A DNA stretch of 64,000 nt, from assembly GCA_035443885.1 (NCBI GenBank), contig DAOMNO010000006.1:124001-188000 (forward strand), read 5' to 3'. Source of the stretch: DAOMNO01 sp035443885. Its GTDB lineage: Bacteria > Planctomycetota > Phycisphaerae > Phycisphaerales > SM1A02. Within the stretch, counting starts at the first letter, position 1. Every line of letters begins with the position of its first letter. Below, one piece after another: positions 18,765-28,015 of the stretch. A program made the position numbers and the translations under genes. A model generated the notes under the pieces. The model saw nothing but the letters and a program-made list of their open reading frames with translations, ran no database searches and was not told the origin of the DNA.

Positions 18765-19271
18765 ATGCCAACGACGATGGAATCCGAGATCGAAGCCCTG
18801 CGCCGCATGACGACGGACGAACTGGCGGATCGCTACGAGGAACTGCACCACCAACCCACACGGACACGGCACCGCGAGTACCTCATCCGGAAGATCGCCT
18901 GGCGGATGCAAGCGCTCGTGGAAGGCGACCTCTCCGAACGAGCGCGCAAGCGTGCCGCCGAACTGGCCAACGACGCCGAGGTCCGCGTGATGGCACCGAA
19001 GACGCTCATCTGCCCTCCGCAGAACGGTGAGCCCATGACCACCTGCCGCCCGCTCCCGAACGGCGAGCACAATGATCCGCGTCTCCCCGCGCCGGGGTCC
19101 GCGATCGTTCGCGAGTACAAGGGTCGCACCATCCGCGTCGTGGTGTTGGGTGACGGCCAGGGCTTCGACTGGAACGGTGATCGCTACCGCACGCTCTCGG
19201 CCATCGCCAAGAAGGTCACCGGCAGCCACATCAACGGCTTTCGGTTCTTCCGACTCGGAGGGAAGCGATGA
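18765..19271 (+). CDS. DUF2924 family protein
   Basis: 168 residues. The N-terminal half is helical and charged (MESEIEALRRMTTDELADRY; REYLIRKIAWRMQAL), and the C-terminal half has the DUF2924 pattern RLPAPGSAIVREYKGRTI, VLGDGQGFDWNGDRYRTLSAIAK and ending ITGSHINGFRFFRLGG-like. DUF2924 proteins are recurrent partners of large serine recombinases, with unknown biochemical role, perhaps DNA binding during recombination. The gene overlaps the recombinase by 4 bp (ATGA), so the two are translationally coupled. Confidence 0.85.
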   Translation: MPTTMESEIEALRRMTTDELADRYEELHHQPTRTRHREYLIRKIAWRMQALVEGDLSERARKRAAELANDAEVRVMAPKTLICPPQNGEPMTTCRPLPNGEHNDPRLPAPGSAIVREYKGRTIRVVVLGDGQGFDWNGDRYRTLSAIAKKVTGSHINGFRFFRLGGKR

Positions 19272-20857
19272 GCCGCAGCCCACGGAAGGAGGCCGCGACA
19301 GAGAACGGCCGTGTCTCCGATTGCATTCGGTGCGCGATCTACACCCGCAAGTCGAGTGAAGAGGGTCTCGACCAGGAGTTCAATTCGCTCGACGCGCAGC
19401 GCGAGAGCGCCGAGGCGTACATCGCCAGCCAGAAGGCCGAGGGCTGGAATGTGCTGAGCACGCGCTACGACGACGGTGGATTCTCCGGCGGAAGCATGGA
19501 GCGGCCGGCGCTCGAACGCCTGCTCCGCGATATCGAAGCCGGCAAGATCGACTGCATCGTCGTCTACAAGGTGGATCGACTCAGCCGGTCGCTGCTCGAC
19601 TTCGCCCGGATCATGGAGACGTTCGATCGCCACGGCGTCTCGTTCGTCTCCGTAACGCAGCAGTTCAACACCACCCATTCGATGGGCCGGTTGACGCTGA
19701 ACATCCTGCTCTCGTTCGCCCAGTTCGAGCGCGAGATCATCGGCGAGCGAATCCGGGACAAGATCGCGGCCCAGAAGCGTAAGGGCAAATGGGCCGGCGG
19801 TGTGCCGGTCCTCGGATACGACGTTGATCGCAGCGGCCCAAGTCCGCGGCTCGTGGTCAATGCGAAGGAGGCCGCGCGCGTCCGCGAGATCTTCAACCTC
19901 TACCTCTCCAAGGGGTCGCTCCTCCCGGTCGTCCACGAACTCGAACGCCGGAGGTGGGCCAACAAGCGCCGCGTGACTAAGACTGGGAAGCAGCTGGGTG
20001 GGCGTACCTTCGATAAGGCCACGCTCCATCATTTGCTCATCAATCCGATCTTCACGGGCAAACTCTCACACAAGGGCGTGCTGTACGAGGGCGAGCACCA
20101 AGCAATCGTCGATCAGGACGTATTCGATCGCGTGCAGGCGATGCTCAAGCACAACGGCCGCACGGGCGGCATCGAGAACCGCAACAAGTACGGAGCACTT
20201 CTCCGCGGCCTGCTGCGGTGCAAGTGCTGCGACAGTGCCATGACGCACACGTTCAGCAGCAGTCGAGGTGGCCAGTTCTATCGCTACTACCGCTGCGTGC
20301 GATTGATCAAGAGCGGAAGCGCCCGGTGCCCAGGAGGCACGCTGCCCGCAATGGAGATCGAGCGCCTCGTTGTCGATGAAGTGCGCGGAATGGCGAACGA
20401 CAAATCGCTGCTCGCGCAAGTGCTTGAACAGGCCCAGGCGAACGTCGCTGGCGAAATCGCAATGCTCTCGAAGGAGCGCGAGGAACTGAACCGCGAGATG
20501 GCCCGCTACCACCAGGAACTTCGGCGGCTGGTCACGGATGTCGCAGCGACGAGCGAAGCAACCGCCCGCATAGCCGACCTGCACGAACGTATCAGCGAGG
20601 GCGAGCAACGCCGGCCCGCGCTCGACGCCCGGCTCGCCGAACTCGAACGCGAGACGATCAGCCGCGAAGTGGCGGAATCGGCGTTTGCCGACTTCGACGA
20701 ACTCTGGAACAACCTTGCTCCGCGCGAGCAGGCACGCTTGCTCAATCTGCTGATCTCCGCCGTCGAATACGACGCTGAGAACGGCACCGTCGCGGTCACG
20801 TTCCGACCCACGAGTATCAAATCGCTGATCAACAGTCAGTTGGAGGACGCTGCATGA
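19268..20857 (+). CDS. Large serine recombinase (integrase)
   Basis: 529 residues. The resolvase catalytic domain (about 20-165) carries the nucleophile Ser29 in YTRKSSEEG, with Arg27, and YKVDRLSRSLLDF as the second catalytic motif. A recombinase domain follows (about 180-290, VPVLGYDVDRSG onward), then a zinc-ribbon with CKCCDSAM and further cysteines (about 316-360) and a coiled-coil segment (about 375-465). Large serine recombinases integrate and excise phages by a one-directional reaction. Position beside tRNA-fMet and at the left edge of phage genes makes it the likely prophage integrase. It starts in an ATGA overlap with DUF2924 and ends in one with the next gene. Confidence 0.93.
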   Translation: MSRSPRKEAATENGRVSDCIRCAIYTRKSSEEGLDQEFNSLDAQRESAEAYIASQKAEGWNVLSTRYDDGGFSGGSMERPALERLLRDIEAGKIDCIVVYKVDRLSRSLLDFARIMETFDRHGVSFVSVTQQFNTTHSMGRLTLNILLSFAQFEREIIGERIRDKIAAQKRKGKWAGGVPVLGYDVDRSGPSPRLVVNAKEAARVREIFNLYLSKGSLLPVVHELERRRWANKRRVTKTGKQLGGRTFDKATLHHLLINPIFTGKLSHKGVLYEGEHQAIVDQDVFDRVQAMLKHNGRTGGIENRNKYGALLRGLLRCKCCDSAMTHTFSSSRGGQFYRYYRCVRLIKSGSARCPGGTLPAMEIERLVVDEVRGMANDKSLLAQVLEQAQANVAGEIAMLSKEREELNREMARYHQELRRLVTDVAATSEATARIADLHERISEGEQRRPALDARLAELERETISREVAESAFADFDELWNNLAPREQARLLNLLISAVEYDAENGTVAVTFRPTSIKSLINSQLEDAA

Positions 20858-21261
20858 CAACCATCACCCGCCGCATCCATTTCACCATCAAAGAGAGTCG
20901 CAAGCGTGTTCTTCCCGGCCCACCACGAGAGCCGTCGTCGCCGCAGGGCCGCACCCCGCGTGTTTCGAAGCTCATGGCGTTGGCCATCCGATTCGATCAC
21001 CTGCTTCTGGCTGGCACGATCCCAAACCTCTCCGAGCTGGCCCGGCTGGCCCGCGTAACGCAGCCGAGAATGACGCAGATCATGAATCTGTTGCACCTCG
21101 CGCCGGACATTCAAGAGCAGATTCTTCACCTCCCGCCCGTGGTCGCCGGTCGCGATCTCATCACGGAGCGCGATCTCCGTCAAGTTACCTCCCAACCACT
21201 GTGGATGAAGCAGAGATTGGCGTGGAAGGAGTTGGCAGCGAGACATTGGCGCAAGGGGTGA
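20854..21261 (+). CDS. Recombinase-associated HTH protein
   Basis: 135 residues, start in an ATGA overlap with the recombinase stop. The centre holds a helix-turn-helix (NLSELARLARVTQPRMTQIMN, about 58-78) preceded by a basic Pro-rich N-terminus (VLPGPPREPSSPQGRTPRVS). The C-terminus ends with basic helices. This small gene accompanies DUF2924/recombinase pairs and may be a regulator or recombination directionality factor; that role is inference. It converges with hsdR, 3 bp between stops, and so marks the edge of the integration module. Confidence 0.75.
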   Translation: MTTITRRIHFTIKESRKRVLPGPPREPSSPQGRTPRVSKLMALAIRFDHLLLAGTIPNLSELARLARVTQPRMTQIMNLLHLAPDIQEQILHLPPVVAGRDLITERDLRQVTSQPLWMKQRLAWKELAARHWRKG

Positions 21262-21264
21262 GAG

Positions 21265-24200
21265 TCACGCAGCTTGAAGAGCGGCTCCACTTGCATATCG
21301 CTGCCACACGTATTGATAGACTCGCGTCGCGATCTCCTCTGTTTCGGCCTCGGTGAATGGCGGACGAGGCAGAGATGCGTACAGATTGTCCAGGATGAAG
21401 ACTCGAACTTCCGCCTGCGTGGTTGCCTTCTTCGTCCAATCCTGCATTCGCAGCAGGACCTCGTTGAGCGACGCCAGCAAATCCCTGCTCGCCTGCTTCA
21501 ACCGTTCACGCTCTGCCTTTCCGATGTTGTCCTTGAACAGCAGGTCAAACATCGCCAGTTCGTCCTCGCTCAGCCCTTCTTCCGCCGCACGCCGTTGCTC
21601 GGCATCCAGGTTGGCGGCAAGCTCCATCAGTTGAGCAAATGTCGCTTCCACCGTCGCCCGATCTTTCTCACGGTTGTAATCGGCAATGATCTCCTGGTAC
21701 TTCCTGTAATAGTCCATGCGCAGAGGATTCGTCGCAACCATCTGGGCCAGCCGCTGTTCGACGATGTCGCGGATGTCTTGAAGAGCTGTGTGCTTCCGCT
21801 TCACTTTCGTCGCAAACTCGTTACGCAGCTTGTCGAAGTCAAGCTGACTCAGATCCACCTTCAGTCCCTCGGTATGGTCAATCCCAGGCGCCGCTGCTCG
21901 GATCGCTTCATTCACGATCCGGTGCAGTTCCTTCAAGACCGCAGTCACATCAGCCGTGTCACGCCGCTCCTGGAGCTTCTTGTAAATCGCCTCAATATTG
22001 TCGTGGCGCTCGGCGTAGGCCAGCGCGCTCGGCTCCATCAGGAGCGCCTTGAAGCGGATGAAGACCTGGCGCGACATGATCTCGAATCGCCGCTTGGCTT
22101 CATCGGATCTGTAGAGTGCATCAACTGCGTCTCGGAGCGCCTCAATTCGTCCGAACCCGCCCGCGCCGGCCAGTCGGCCCGCATCGAATCCTAGGTCCAG
22201 CAGGTGCGCCTCGGCAGCCTTGATCGCTTGCAGCAATGCCGCAACCAGGTCCTCGATCGGCGCGACGATGCCACGACCATCACCACCCTCATCATCATCA
22301 CCGAGCGCATACTGAGCCAACGCCTCGCGCAGGCTCTTGAGCATCCCGTTGTAGTCGACGATGACGCCGCAGTCCTTGCCTGGATACACGCGATTCGCAC
22401 GGGCGATCGCCTGCATCAAGCTGTGCGCCTTCATTGGCTTGTCAATGTAGAGCGTGGCCAGGCACTCGACATCGAAGCCCGTCAACCACATCGCACAAAC
22501 GATCGCGATCCGAAACGGGTGATTGGGGTCCTTGAACGCATCATCCACTGCAACGCGCTTGCCGTCCGAGGTCTCAAAGCCAGTCTTCATCGCCACTCGG
22601 TGCGGGATGATGTCGAAGCCCCACTTCTCGAAGTCCCGAACCTCGTTCTGCGCTTCGCTGATCACGATCTCAATGATCGTGCTCTCCATCCATTGAATCT
22701 GGCTGCGAAGACCTTCGATTTCCTTGGACAATCGCTCGCACTGATCGGAATCCGTAGAGGCCGCCAATTCCGACTCGACTGCGGAAAGGCGCGACCTCGA
22801 CCGGCCCAGTTTCGCCTGCCAGCGAGGCGCGATTCGCTGGAACATCCGACCACACGTGATCTTGTCGATGCACACCAGCATCGACTTGCCGGTCTGCCAA
22901 CGCGTTGTGCAGTGCTCGACGAAATCGTCCGCTAGTTTGTCGAGGCGATCGTCGGCGGTGATGACCTCGTAGTCTTTTCCCAACAGGTTCTCGAGCAGGG
23001 CCTCCTGATCCGGATCAAGATCTGCCTTCTCGACCGCGTCGGCGATGCGGTCGTTCAGGTCCAGCCGAGCGATGCCCAACTTCTCGCCCCGGTTCTCGTA
23101 CACCAGCTTCACCGTGGACTTATCCTCCTCGGATCGCTTGAAGTCGTAGCGCGAGACATAGTCGCCAAAGATGCGCCGGGTGAGCTCATCGTGCCTGAAG
23201 AGCGGCGTTCCGGTGAAGCCGATGAAGGACGCATTGGGCAGTGCGAGCCGCATGTTGCGTGCGAACCTGCCGGCCTGTGTTCGATGGGCCTCATCCGAAA
23301 TCACGATGATGTCGTCCCGATCGCTGTAGGGTTCCTGGATCGGCTGGTTGAATTTGTGTATCAGACTGAACACGAACCGGTGATTGGCGCGCAGCATCTC
23401 CTGCAGATCTCTGCCTGAGCCCGCGCGCGGCGTTTTGTCATCGGCGACGCCGCAGCCGACGAAGGTGCGCCAGATCTGATCGTCGAGGTCCTCCCGGTCG
23501 GTCATCACCACGAATGTGAAGTTGCCAGGCACGGTGCGGCGCACTTTCTCGGCGAAGAACGCCATCGAGTACGACTTGCCGCTGCCTTGTGTGTGCCAGA
23601 ACACACCAAGCCGCCCAAGGTCGGGATGCGCCCTCTCTACCAGGGGAAGCTCAATCGCTTCAACCTCGCGCACGGCCTCACCAGCGGAAGCAGCAACGAT
23701 TTCGCCCGTATGCGGGGTTGGCAGCTTGCGCTCCACCACGGCGATACGTCGCACTAGTCGCTTCTCCGGCGGAATCTCCCGCTTCAACGCCTCCTGCCGC
23801 AACACCGATTCAACTGCGTTGTTGACGCCGAGCACCTGGTGGTTCCGCGCCACTATCTTGCGCGTGCCGCCGGCCCGGCTGTCATCAAACAGGATGAAGT
23901 TCTCGATCAGGTCGAGCAGCCGATCCTTGGCGAGCATACCGTCGAGCAATGCCTCAGCATCGAGTCTTCCTTTGTCCTTCTCGGTGTTTCGCTTCCATTC
24001 GACGAAGTGATCCCACTTACTGGTGATCGATCCATACCGCGCTTTGTCGCCGTTGCTCACGACGAGGAAGGCGTTGTGATGGAACGCATGCGCGATGCTG
24101 TGCTCATGCAGATAGTCGGTGAGGTTGTCGTCAAATCCCGCGCGGATGTTGCGATACACCGCCTTGAGTTCAATGAACACCAACGGCAGGCCGTTGACGA

Positions 24201-24675
24201 AGCACACCAGGTCAGCGCGCCGGTTATAGTGCGGCACGCGCACCCCCTGAACCTTCAATTCACGCACGGCCAGAAATCGGTTGTTGTTCACGTTGCGGAA
24301 ATCGATGACCCGAGCGTGCGCGTGTCGGGTCTCGCCGGCCGCATCGCGCCATTCGACCGGCACGCCGCCACGAATGAAGCCATAGAACTCCCGATTGTGC
24401 TGTAACAGGGATCGAGACAAGTCGGTGCGAGTCAGCTTCTCGATGGCTTGCTCATGAACCGCAGGCGGCAGATGAGGATTCAGTCGCTGCACGGCCTCCC
24501 GCAAGTCGCGGACCAACACCGCGTCACGCTCGGACGCCCGACCGAGCGTGCCGTTCGGGCCGAAGATCTCATCGTTGTGGGCATAGGTGCTCTCCCACCC
24601 ATGCGCGCGCTCCAGATGATCCGCAAAGGTCCTTTGCACGAGTCGGTCTTCGCTGTTGATACCGGTAATGGCCAT
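21265..24675 (-). CDS. hsdR: Type I restriction enzyme, R (endonuclease/translocase) subunit
   Basis: 1136 residues. The N-terminal nuclease domain has the PD-(D/E)xK pattern RADLVCF (Asp155) and VFIELK (Glu169, Lys171). The SF2 motor follows, with HTQGSGKSYSM (Walker A, 364-368), VVMTDREDLDDQ, VISDEAHRTQAGR (461-464) and FTGTPLF, then the C-terminal HsdM/S-binding helices. HsdR translocates and cuts DNA at a distance from an unmethylated HsdS target. It is the last gene of the minus-strand operon, 5 bp after the DUF262 gene. All visible motifs are intact, so it looks functional. Confidence 0.95.
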   Translation of the reverse strand: MAITGINSEDRLVQRTFADHLERAHGWESTYAHNDEIFGPNGTLGRASERDAVLVRDLREAVQRLNPHLPPAVHEQAIEKLTRTDLSRSLLQHNREFYGFIRGGVPVEWRDAAGETRHAHARVIDFRNVNNNRFLAVRELKVQGVRVPHYNRRADLVCFVNGLPLVFIELKAVYRNIRAGFDDNLTDYLHEHSIAHAFHHNAFLVVSNGDKARYGSITSKWDHFVEWKRNTEKDKGRLDAEALLDGMLAKDRLLDLIENFILFDDSRAGGTRKIVARNHQVLGVNNAVESVLRQEALKREIPPEKRLVRRIAVVERKLPTPHTGEIVAASAGEAVREVEAIELPLVERAHPDLGRLGVFWHTQGSGKSYSMAFFAEKVRRTVPGNFTFVVMTDREDLDDQIWRTFVGCGVADDKTPRAGSGRDLQEMLRANHRFVFSLIHKFNQPIQEPYSDRDDIIVISDEAHRTQAGRFARNMRLALPNASFIGFTGTPLFRHDELTRRIFGDYVSRYDFKRSEEDKSTVKLVYENRGEKLGIARLDLNDRIADAVEKADLDPDQEALLENLLGKDYEVITADDRLDKLADDFVEHCTTRWQTGKSMLVCIDKITCGRMFQRIAPRWQAKLGRSRSRLSAVESELAASTDSDQCERLSKEIEGLRSQIQWMESTIIEIVISEAQNEVRDFEKWGFDIIPHRVAMKTGFETSDGKRVAVDDAFKDPNHPFRIAIVCAMWLTGFDVECLATLYIDKPMKAHSLMQAIARANRVYPGKDCGVIVDYNGMLKSLREALAQYALGDDDEGGDGRGIVAPIEDLVAALLQAIKAAEAHLLDLGFDAGRLAGAGGFGRIEALRDAVDALYRSDEAKRRFEIMSRQVFIRFKALLMEPSALAYAERHDNIEAIYKKLQERRDTADVTAVLKELHRIVNEAIRAAAPGIDHTEGLKVDLSQLDFDKLRNEFATKVKRKHTALQDIRDIVEQRLAQMVATNPLRMDYYRKYQEIIADYNREKDRATVEATFAQLMELAANLDAEQRRAAEEGLSEDELAMFDLLFKDNIGKAERERLKQASRDLLASLNEVLLRMQDWTKKATTQAEVRVFILDNLYASLPRPPFTEAETEEIATRVYQYVWQRYASGAALQAA

Positions 24676-24680
24676 CGCGC

Positions 24681-26786
24681 CTACTCCGACACCTTCTCAT
24701 ACGACTGCCGGATGACATGCATCGCCGCCCCAATCTGGTCGATGCTGTCGAACCTGAACAGGACTCCGCCGCTTTCCGACGCATTAGCGACGAAAGCCCA
24801 CTCGGTTGCGTCGGCGGCTCGCCGCGTTGGATCGTCGCACTCCTCAAAATCCAGATTGAGCAAGAGGAGCAACCGAGTTTTGCGCGGAAGCACCTCGACG
24901 AAGAACTCAAACACCCGATACGTGACACTCTTGGGGCCGCACAGCTCGATGACATCGTCACCCAACGCGAGTACTTGCGATCGGAGCGCGTCAAACAGCG
25001 CCCTGGTGCTGGCGTCAAACTCCAGATTATCGATGCTGTACTTCGCTGCCAGCGCCTTTCGCTCCTCCAGTTCGGCGAGCCGAACTGCCTCCACATCAAC
25101 TGTGAGCGCCGGCCAGATCGTCACAGCCCTCGCAGCTAGGTCCTTGCCGCGTCGCTCCATCTCTGTCGGCGTCCACCGCGCTTGCTCGCGAATGAACTTG
25201 TTCAGCCGCAACGGACTGTCGTTGAACCCTCCCTTGATCGTCTTCTTGTCTGCGAAGGACCGGTCGCTGTATTCGGAGTTGTACGCGGTCAACGTGATGT
25301 TGCCGAGTCGATGCAGCCACACTTCTTGGATTGACTTCCAATCCGGTCCCAGCATCTGCTGCCATTCGGGCCGCAGTTCGTCGTTCTGCGGCATGATGTG
25401 TTCGATCGTGAAGTTCGTCGTATCGATCTTCTCCTTGCTGTCGTTCTCCAGTCGATCGAGCAGGTAGTGTCGATGCCGCATGTCGTACACATCCCTCGTC
25501 TCCAAGCCCTCGCGGAACTCGGCATCCGTCGGAAAGCGCCGTTTCTTGCCCAGACGATGCAGCGCCACCTTGAGGCTCACAAGCGGCGAGTCCTCCTTGA
25601 TTCGGTACGCCAACGTCGAGAAGATTTGTCCGAGGCTCCGGGTCTGCATGTCGCTGACTGAACGGCGAAACACGTAGCTCTCCAGGATCTCAACGGCAGC
25701 AATGAAGTCGCTGAGCGTGAGCGTCTTGGCGCGCGAATAGCAGTCGTACAGGCGCAGAATCGTCGGCGACGCAACTTCGACCAACAGCCGCAGCCTTCGA
25801 AACGCCTCCTTCAGTTTCGGTTCATTCTCCTGTCCCAAGCTGAATGCCGCGAAGTACTGCCCGAACCGTTTCAGGTTTGCGAGAATCTCCTCGATGGTGT
25901 TGTTCGCCACAACGCCGTGGAAGTATGTGCGGAAGTGCTGATAGATTTCATCAGCCTTGAGCATCTTGCTCGGTCGCAATTGCAGCGCAAGATAGTCGCG
26001 GACGAACTTGTCGAAGTCGGTGCGATAGCGAGCGCCGAAGGCGACCTCAATCGGCTGCCAGTAATCCTTGAAGAGGCGCGTCTGCGCCTCCTCGTCCTGC
26101 CGCATCAGCACGAAGTTGCGGATCAAGTCGGCCTGCGTCAGGTCGAGCCCCGTCGAGTTCAGGCTCTCGAAGATCATCTGCGGATCGTCCTGCCCGCGCG
26201 TGAGTCGGACATCCACTGCGACCAATTTCTTGATGCCGCGATAGACCAATTCCAGATCTACGTCGGCCAATTGATCGCTGAAGAACTCGAAGTTCTCCTC
26301 GATTCGCTCGGACGCACCCTTCGGAAAGTCCTTGTTGTCCATCAGAGCCATCAGCGTTTCCTGATCGGCGCGGCGCAGTTGCAGTTTGTACTTTCGATCG
26401 CCCTTGCCATGCGTGTTCCGAAGGTAGTAGTCCTCGAGTTCCGCGCGCGATGGCAGTCCGTCATCGTCGCCCGATTGATCGGAATTGTTCTCTTTCGATA
26501 GCCGATTGCGCAACGCCGAGAGCAGAATGGCGAGTGTGGTTAGGCGCTGCTGGCCGTCGATCAGCAGCCAGCGCGGAATGTTGGCCGACGTGTCGTCAGC
26601 CGCGATGTAGACGACCGAACCGACAAAGTGCGCCTTCGCGTTCGCATCGGAGCCCACTCGCGTGATGTCCTTCCACAACTGCATGCAGTGCTTGGTGCCC
26701 CAGCTGTAATCGCGCTGAAAGACCGGCACGATGAATTGCTTCGGACCCTCAAGAAGCTGGGTAAGACGAACGTCCTCGGCCTTCAT
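24681..26786 (-). CDS. DUF262/DUF1524 protein, GmrSD-like type IV nuclease family
   Basis: 701 residues from the ATG at 26786 (MKAEDVRLTQLLEG); an upstream in-frame ATG at 26876 adds 30 residues without similarity. The DUF262 domain has VFQRDYSWG (about 24-30), IDGQQRLTTL (76-85, the DGQQR nucleotide-binding/hydrolysis motif) and FESLNSTGLDLTQADLIRN (about 206-224). The C-terminal DUF1524 domain has an HNH nuclease core IEHIMPQN (461-468) and LGNITLT. GmrSD-type proteins use NTP hydrolysis to cut modified phage DNA. Here the gene lies inside a type I RM operon, directly before hsdR, and would extend restriction to modified DNA. That cooperation is inferred. Confidence 0.9.
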   Translation of the reverse strand: MKAEDVRLTQLLEGPKQFIVPVFQRDYSWGTKHCMQLWKDITRVGSDANAKAHFVGSVVYIAADDTSANIPRWLLIDGQQRLTTLAILLSALRNRLSKENNSDQSGDDDGLPSRAELEDYYLRNTHGKGDRKYKLQLRRADQETLMALMDNKDFPKGASERIEENFEFFSDQLADVDLELVYRGIKKLVAVDVRLTRGQDDPQMIFESLNSTGLDLTQADLIRNFVLMRQDEEAQTRLFKDYWQPIEVAFGARYRTDFDKFVRDYLALQLRPSKMLKADEIYQHFRTYFHGVVANNTIEEILANLKRFGQYFAAFSLGQENEPKLKEAFRRLRLLVEVASPTILRLYDCYSRAKTLTLSDFIAAVEILESYVFRRSVSDMQTRSLGQIFSTLAYRIKEDSPLVSLKVALHRLGKKRRFPTDAEFREGLETRDVYDMRHRHYLLDRLENDSKEKIDTTNFTIEHIMPQNDELRPEWQQMLGPDWKSIQEVWLHRLGNITLTAYNSEYSDRSFADKKTIKGGFNDSPLRLNKFIREQARWTPTEMERRGKDLAARAVTIWPALTVDVEAVRLAELEERKALAAKYSIDNLEFDASTRALFDALRSQVLALGDDVIELCGPKSVTYRVFEFFVEVLPRKTRLLLLLNLDFEECDDPTRRAADATEWAFVANASESGGVLFRFDSIDQIGAAMHVIRQSYEKVSE

Positions 26787-26910
26787 TGTGGCAGTGCTCC
26801 TAGCATCCGCGTGATAGCAGCCAATGCCATGTGCCAACCGCCGCCCTTGTGGAAGGACGAACCGCCCACGGTACATCGACCAACGCAGTTCATATTCTCC
26901 GCAGCGCGCA

Positions 26911-28008
26911 TCAGAATGGCACCTCCGGGTCTTCTGGGATGTGAGCCTTTAACATGGCAGCAAGCTCAGCGCCCTCCAGGAACCCTTTGGCGCATCCAGG
27001 ATGGACAATGACCCTTGACTGCTCCTCGTCTCCCAATTCCATCAGGTCTGCAATCTCTTCTGACCGACGGGAACTGTTCTCGCCGGAGCAGTTGCACACG
27101 ACAAGAAGTCGCCGCCCCGCGTCCGATCGTACGGCTTGGCTTAGCATTTTGTTGATGTGTAGATCGCCAAACCCGTATCCCAAGCTAACGATCAGTCGCG
27201 CTTCAAGTGAATATCGGCGAAACTCATAAGCGTAGAACAAGTACGGGTCCGCCGCCTCCAGTTTGAAATCGCGTCCAAAAATCACTTCCATCTGATCGGC
27301 ATCGATGCTTTCAATCTGCTCGACCGCGAAGAGCTCCTTCGTTAGATCACTTCGTTTCCAATTTATCGATCCATGCAGCTTGTATAGAGCAATCTGGGGC
27401 GGCGGGTTAGGTCCTAGCTCGTCGAATCGCTCCCAATCCCATATGTGCTGAGGCCCATAGCCTCCAAACCCTGTTTCAACTCTCACCCCGTTCGCCGCGA
27501 GACGCTCAACGCACAAGTCATAGTTAAGCGAAAACACCGGTAATGGGAAATTCAAATCCTGTTGAAGCGTCACGAGGCCTCGATAATAGTCTCCCTTCGA
27601 AGTGTCTTCGGGGCACATCCAACGTTTCAACGCAGCAAGTATCAGACGCCGAAACGATCGCACCCCAGCGAAATCCGGCTTCGCCAATGCGACAAACCGT
27701 GAGTTCCACGACGCGATGAATGGATATAGAGGATGATCCTCATTCCGCTCAAGTTCATAGAGCGTGTTAACAAGCGTTTCAATGTTGTAAGTTACCTGAT
27801 GGTTAAATCTGCCCCGCAGTCCGGCGGAGTAGTAGATTGCACTTTTGACGTGATTGTACAAGTCGGCGAATTGCGTCCAATCCGCGCGGCTGTCGAGGTG
27901 TTCCTCGATGCGCCCGATCATGTCACCGGACGTCGGAATGCCGGCTTCGGCGCTCGCACCTGCGCCAAGGAGAATGATGATGTCCTTTGATCGGCTCTTC
28001 ATGCTCAC
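26911..28008 (-). CDS. SIR2-family (SIR2_2-type) defence effector
   Basis: 365 residues, a single SIR2-like domain without a fused APAZ region. NAD-binding loop LLGAGASAEAGIP (13-25), FSLNYDLCVERL (Asn162) and LYKLHGSINWKR (His212) mark the active site, and LGYGFGDLHINKML is the typical C-terminal strand. In known Argonaute-linked systems SIR2 partners deplete NAD+ once the Argonaute detects invader DNA, killing the infected cell. It begins 7 bp after the PIWI gene stop, so both are almost certainly co-translated. A 124-bp gap separates it from the DUF262 gene. Start choice between 28008 and 28002 is uncertain. Confidence 0.9.
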   Translation of the reverse strand: MSMKSRSKDIIILLGAGASAEAGIPTSGDMIGRIEEHLDSRADWTQFADLYNHVKSAIYYSAGLRGRFNHQVTYNIETLVNTLYELERNEDHPLYPFIASWNSRFVALAKPDFAGVRSFRRLILAALKRWMCPEDTSKGDYYRGLVTLQQDLNFPLPVFSLNYDLCVERLAANGVRVETGFGGYGPQHIWDWERFDELGPNPPPQIALYKLHGSINWKRSDLTKELFAVEQIESIDADQMEVIFGRDFKLEAADPYLFYAYEFRRYSLEARLIVSLGYGFGDLHINKMLSQAVRSDAGRRLLVVCNCSGENSSRRSEEIADLMELGDEEQSRVIVHPGCAKGFLEGAELAAMLKAHIPEDPEVPF

Positions 28009-28015
28009 TCAGGGC

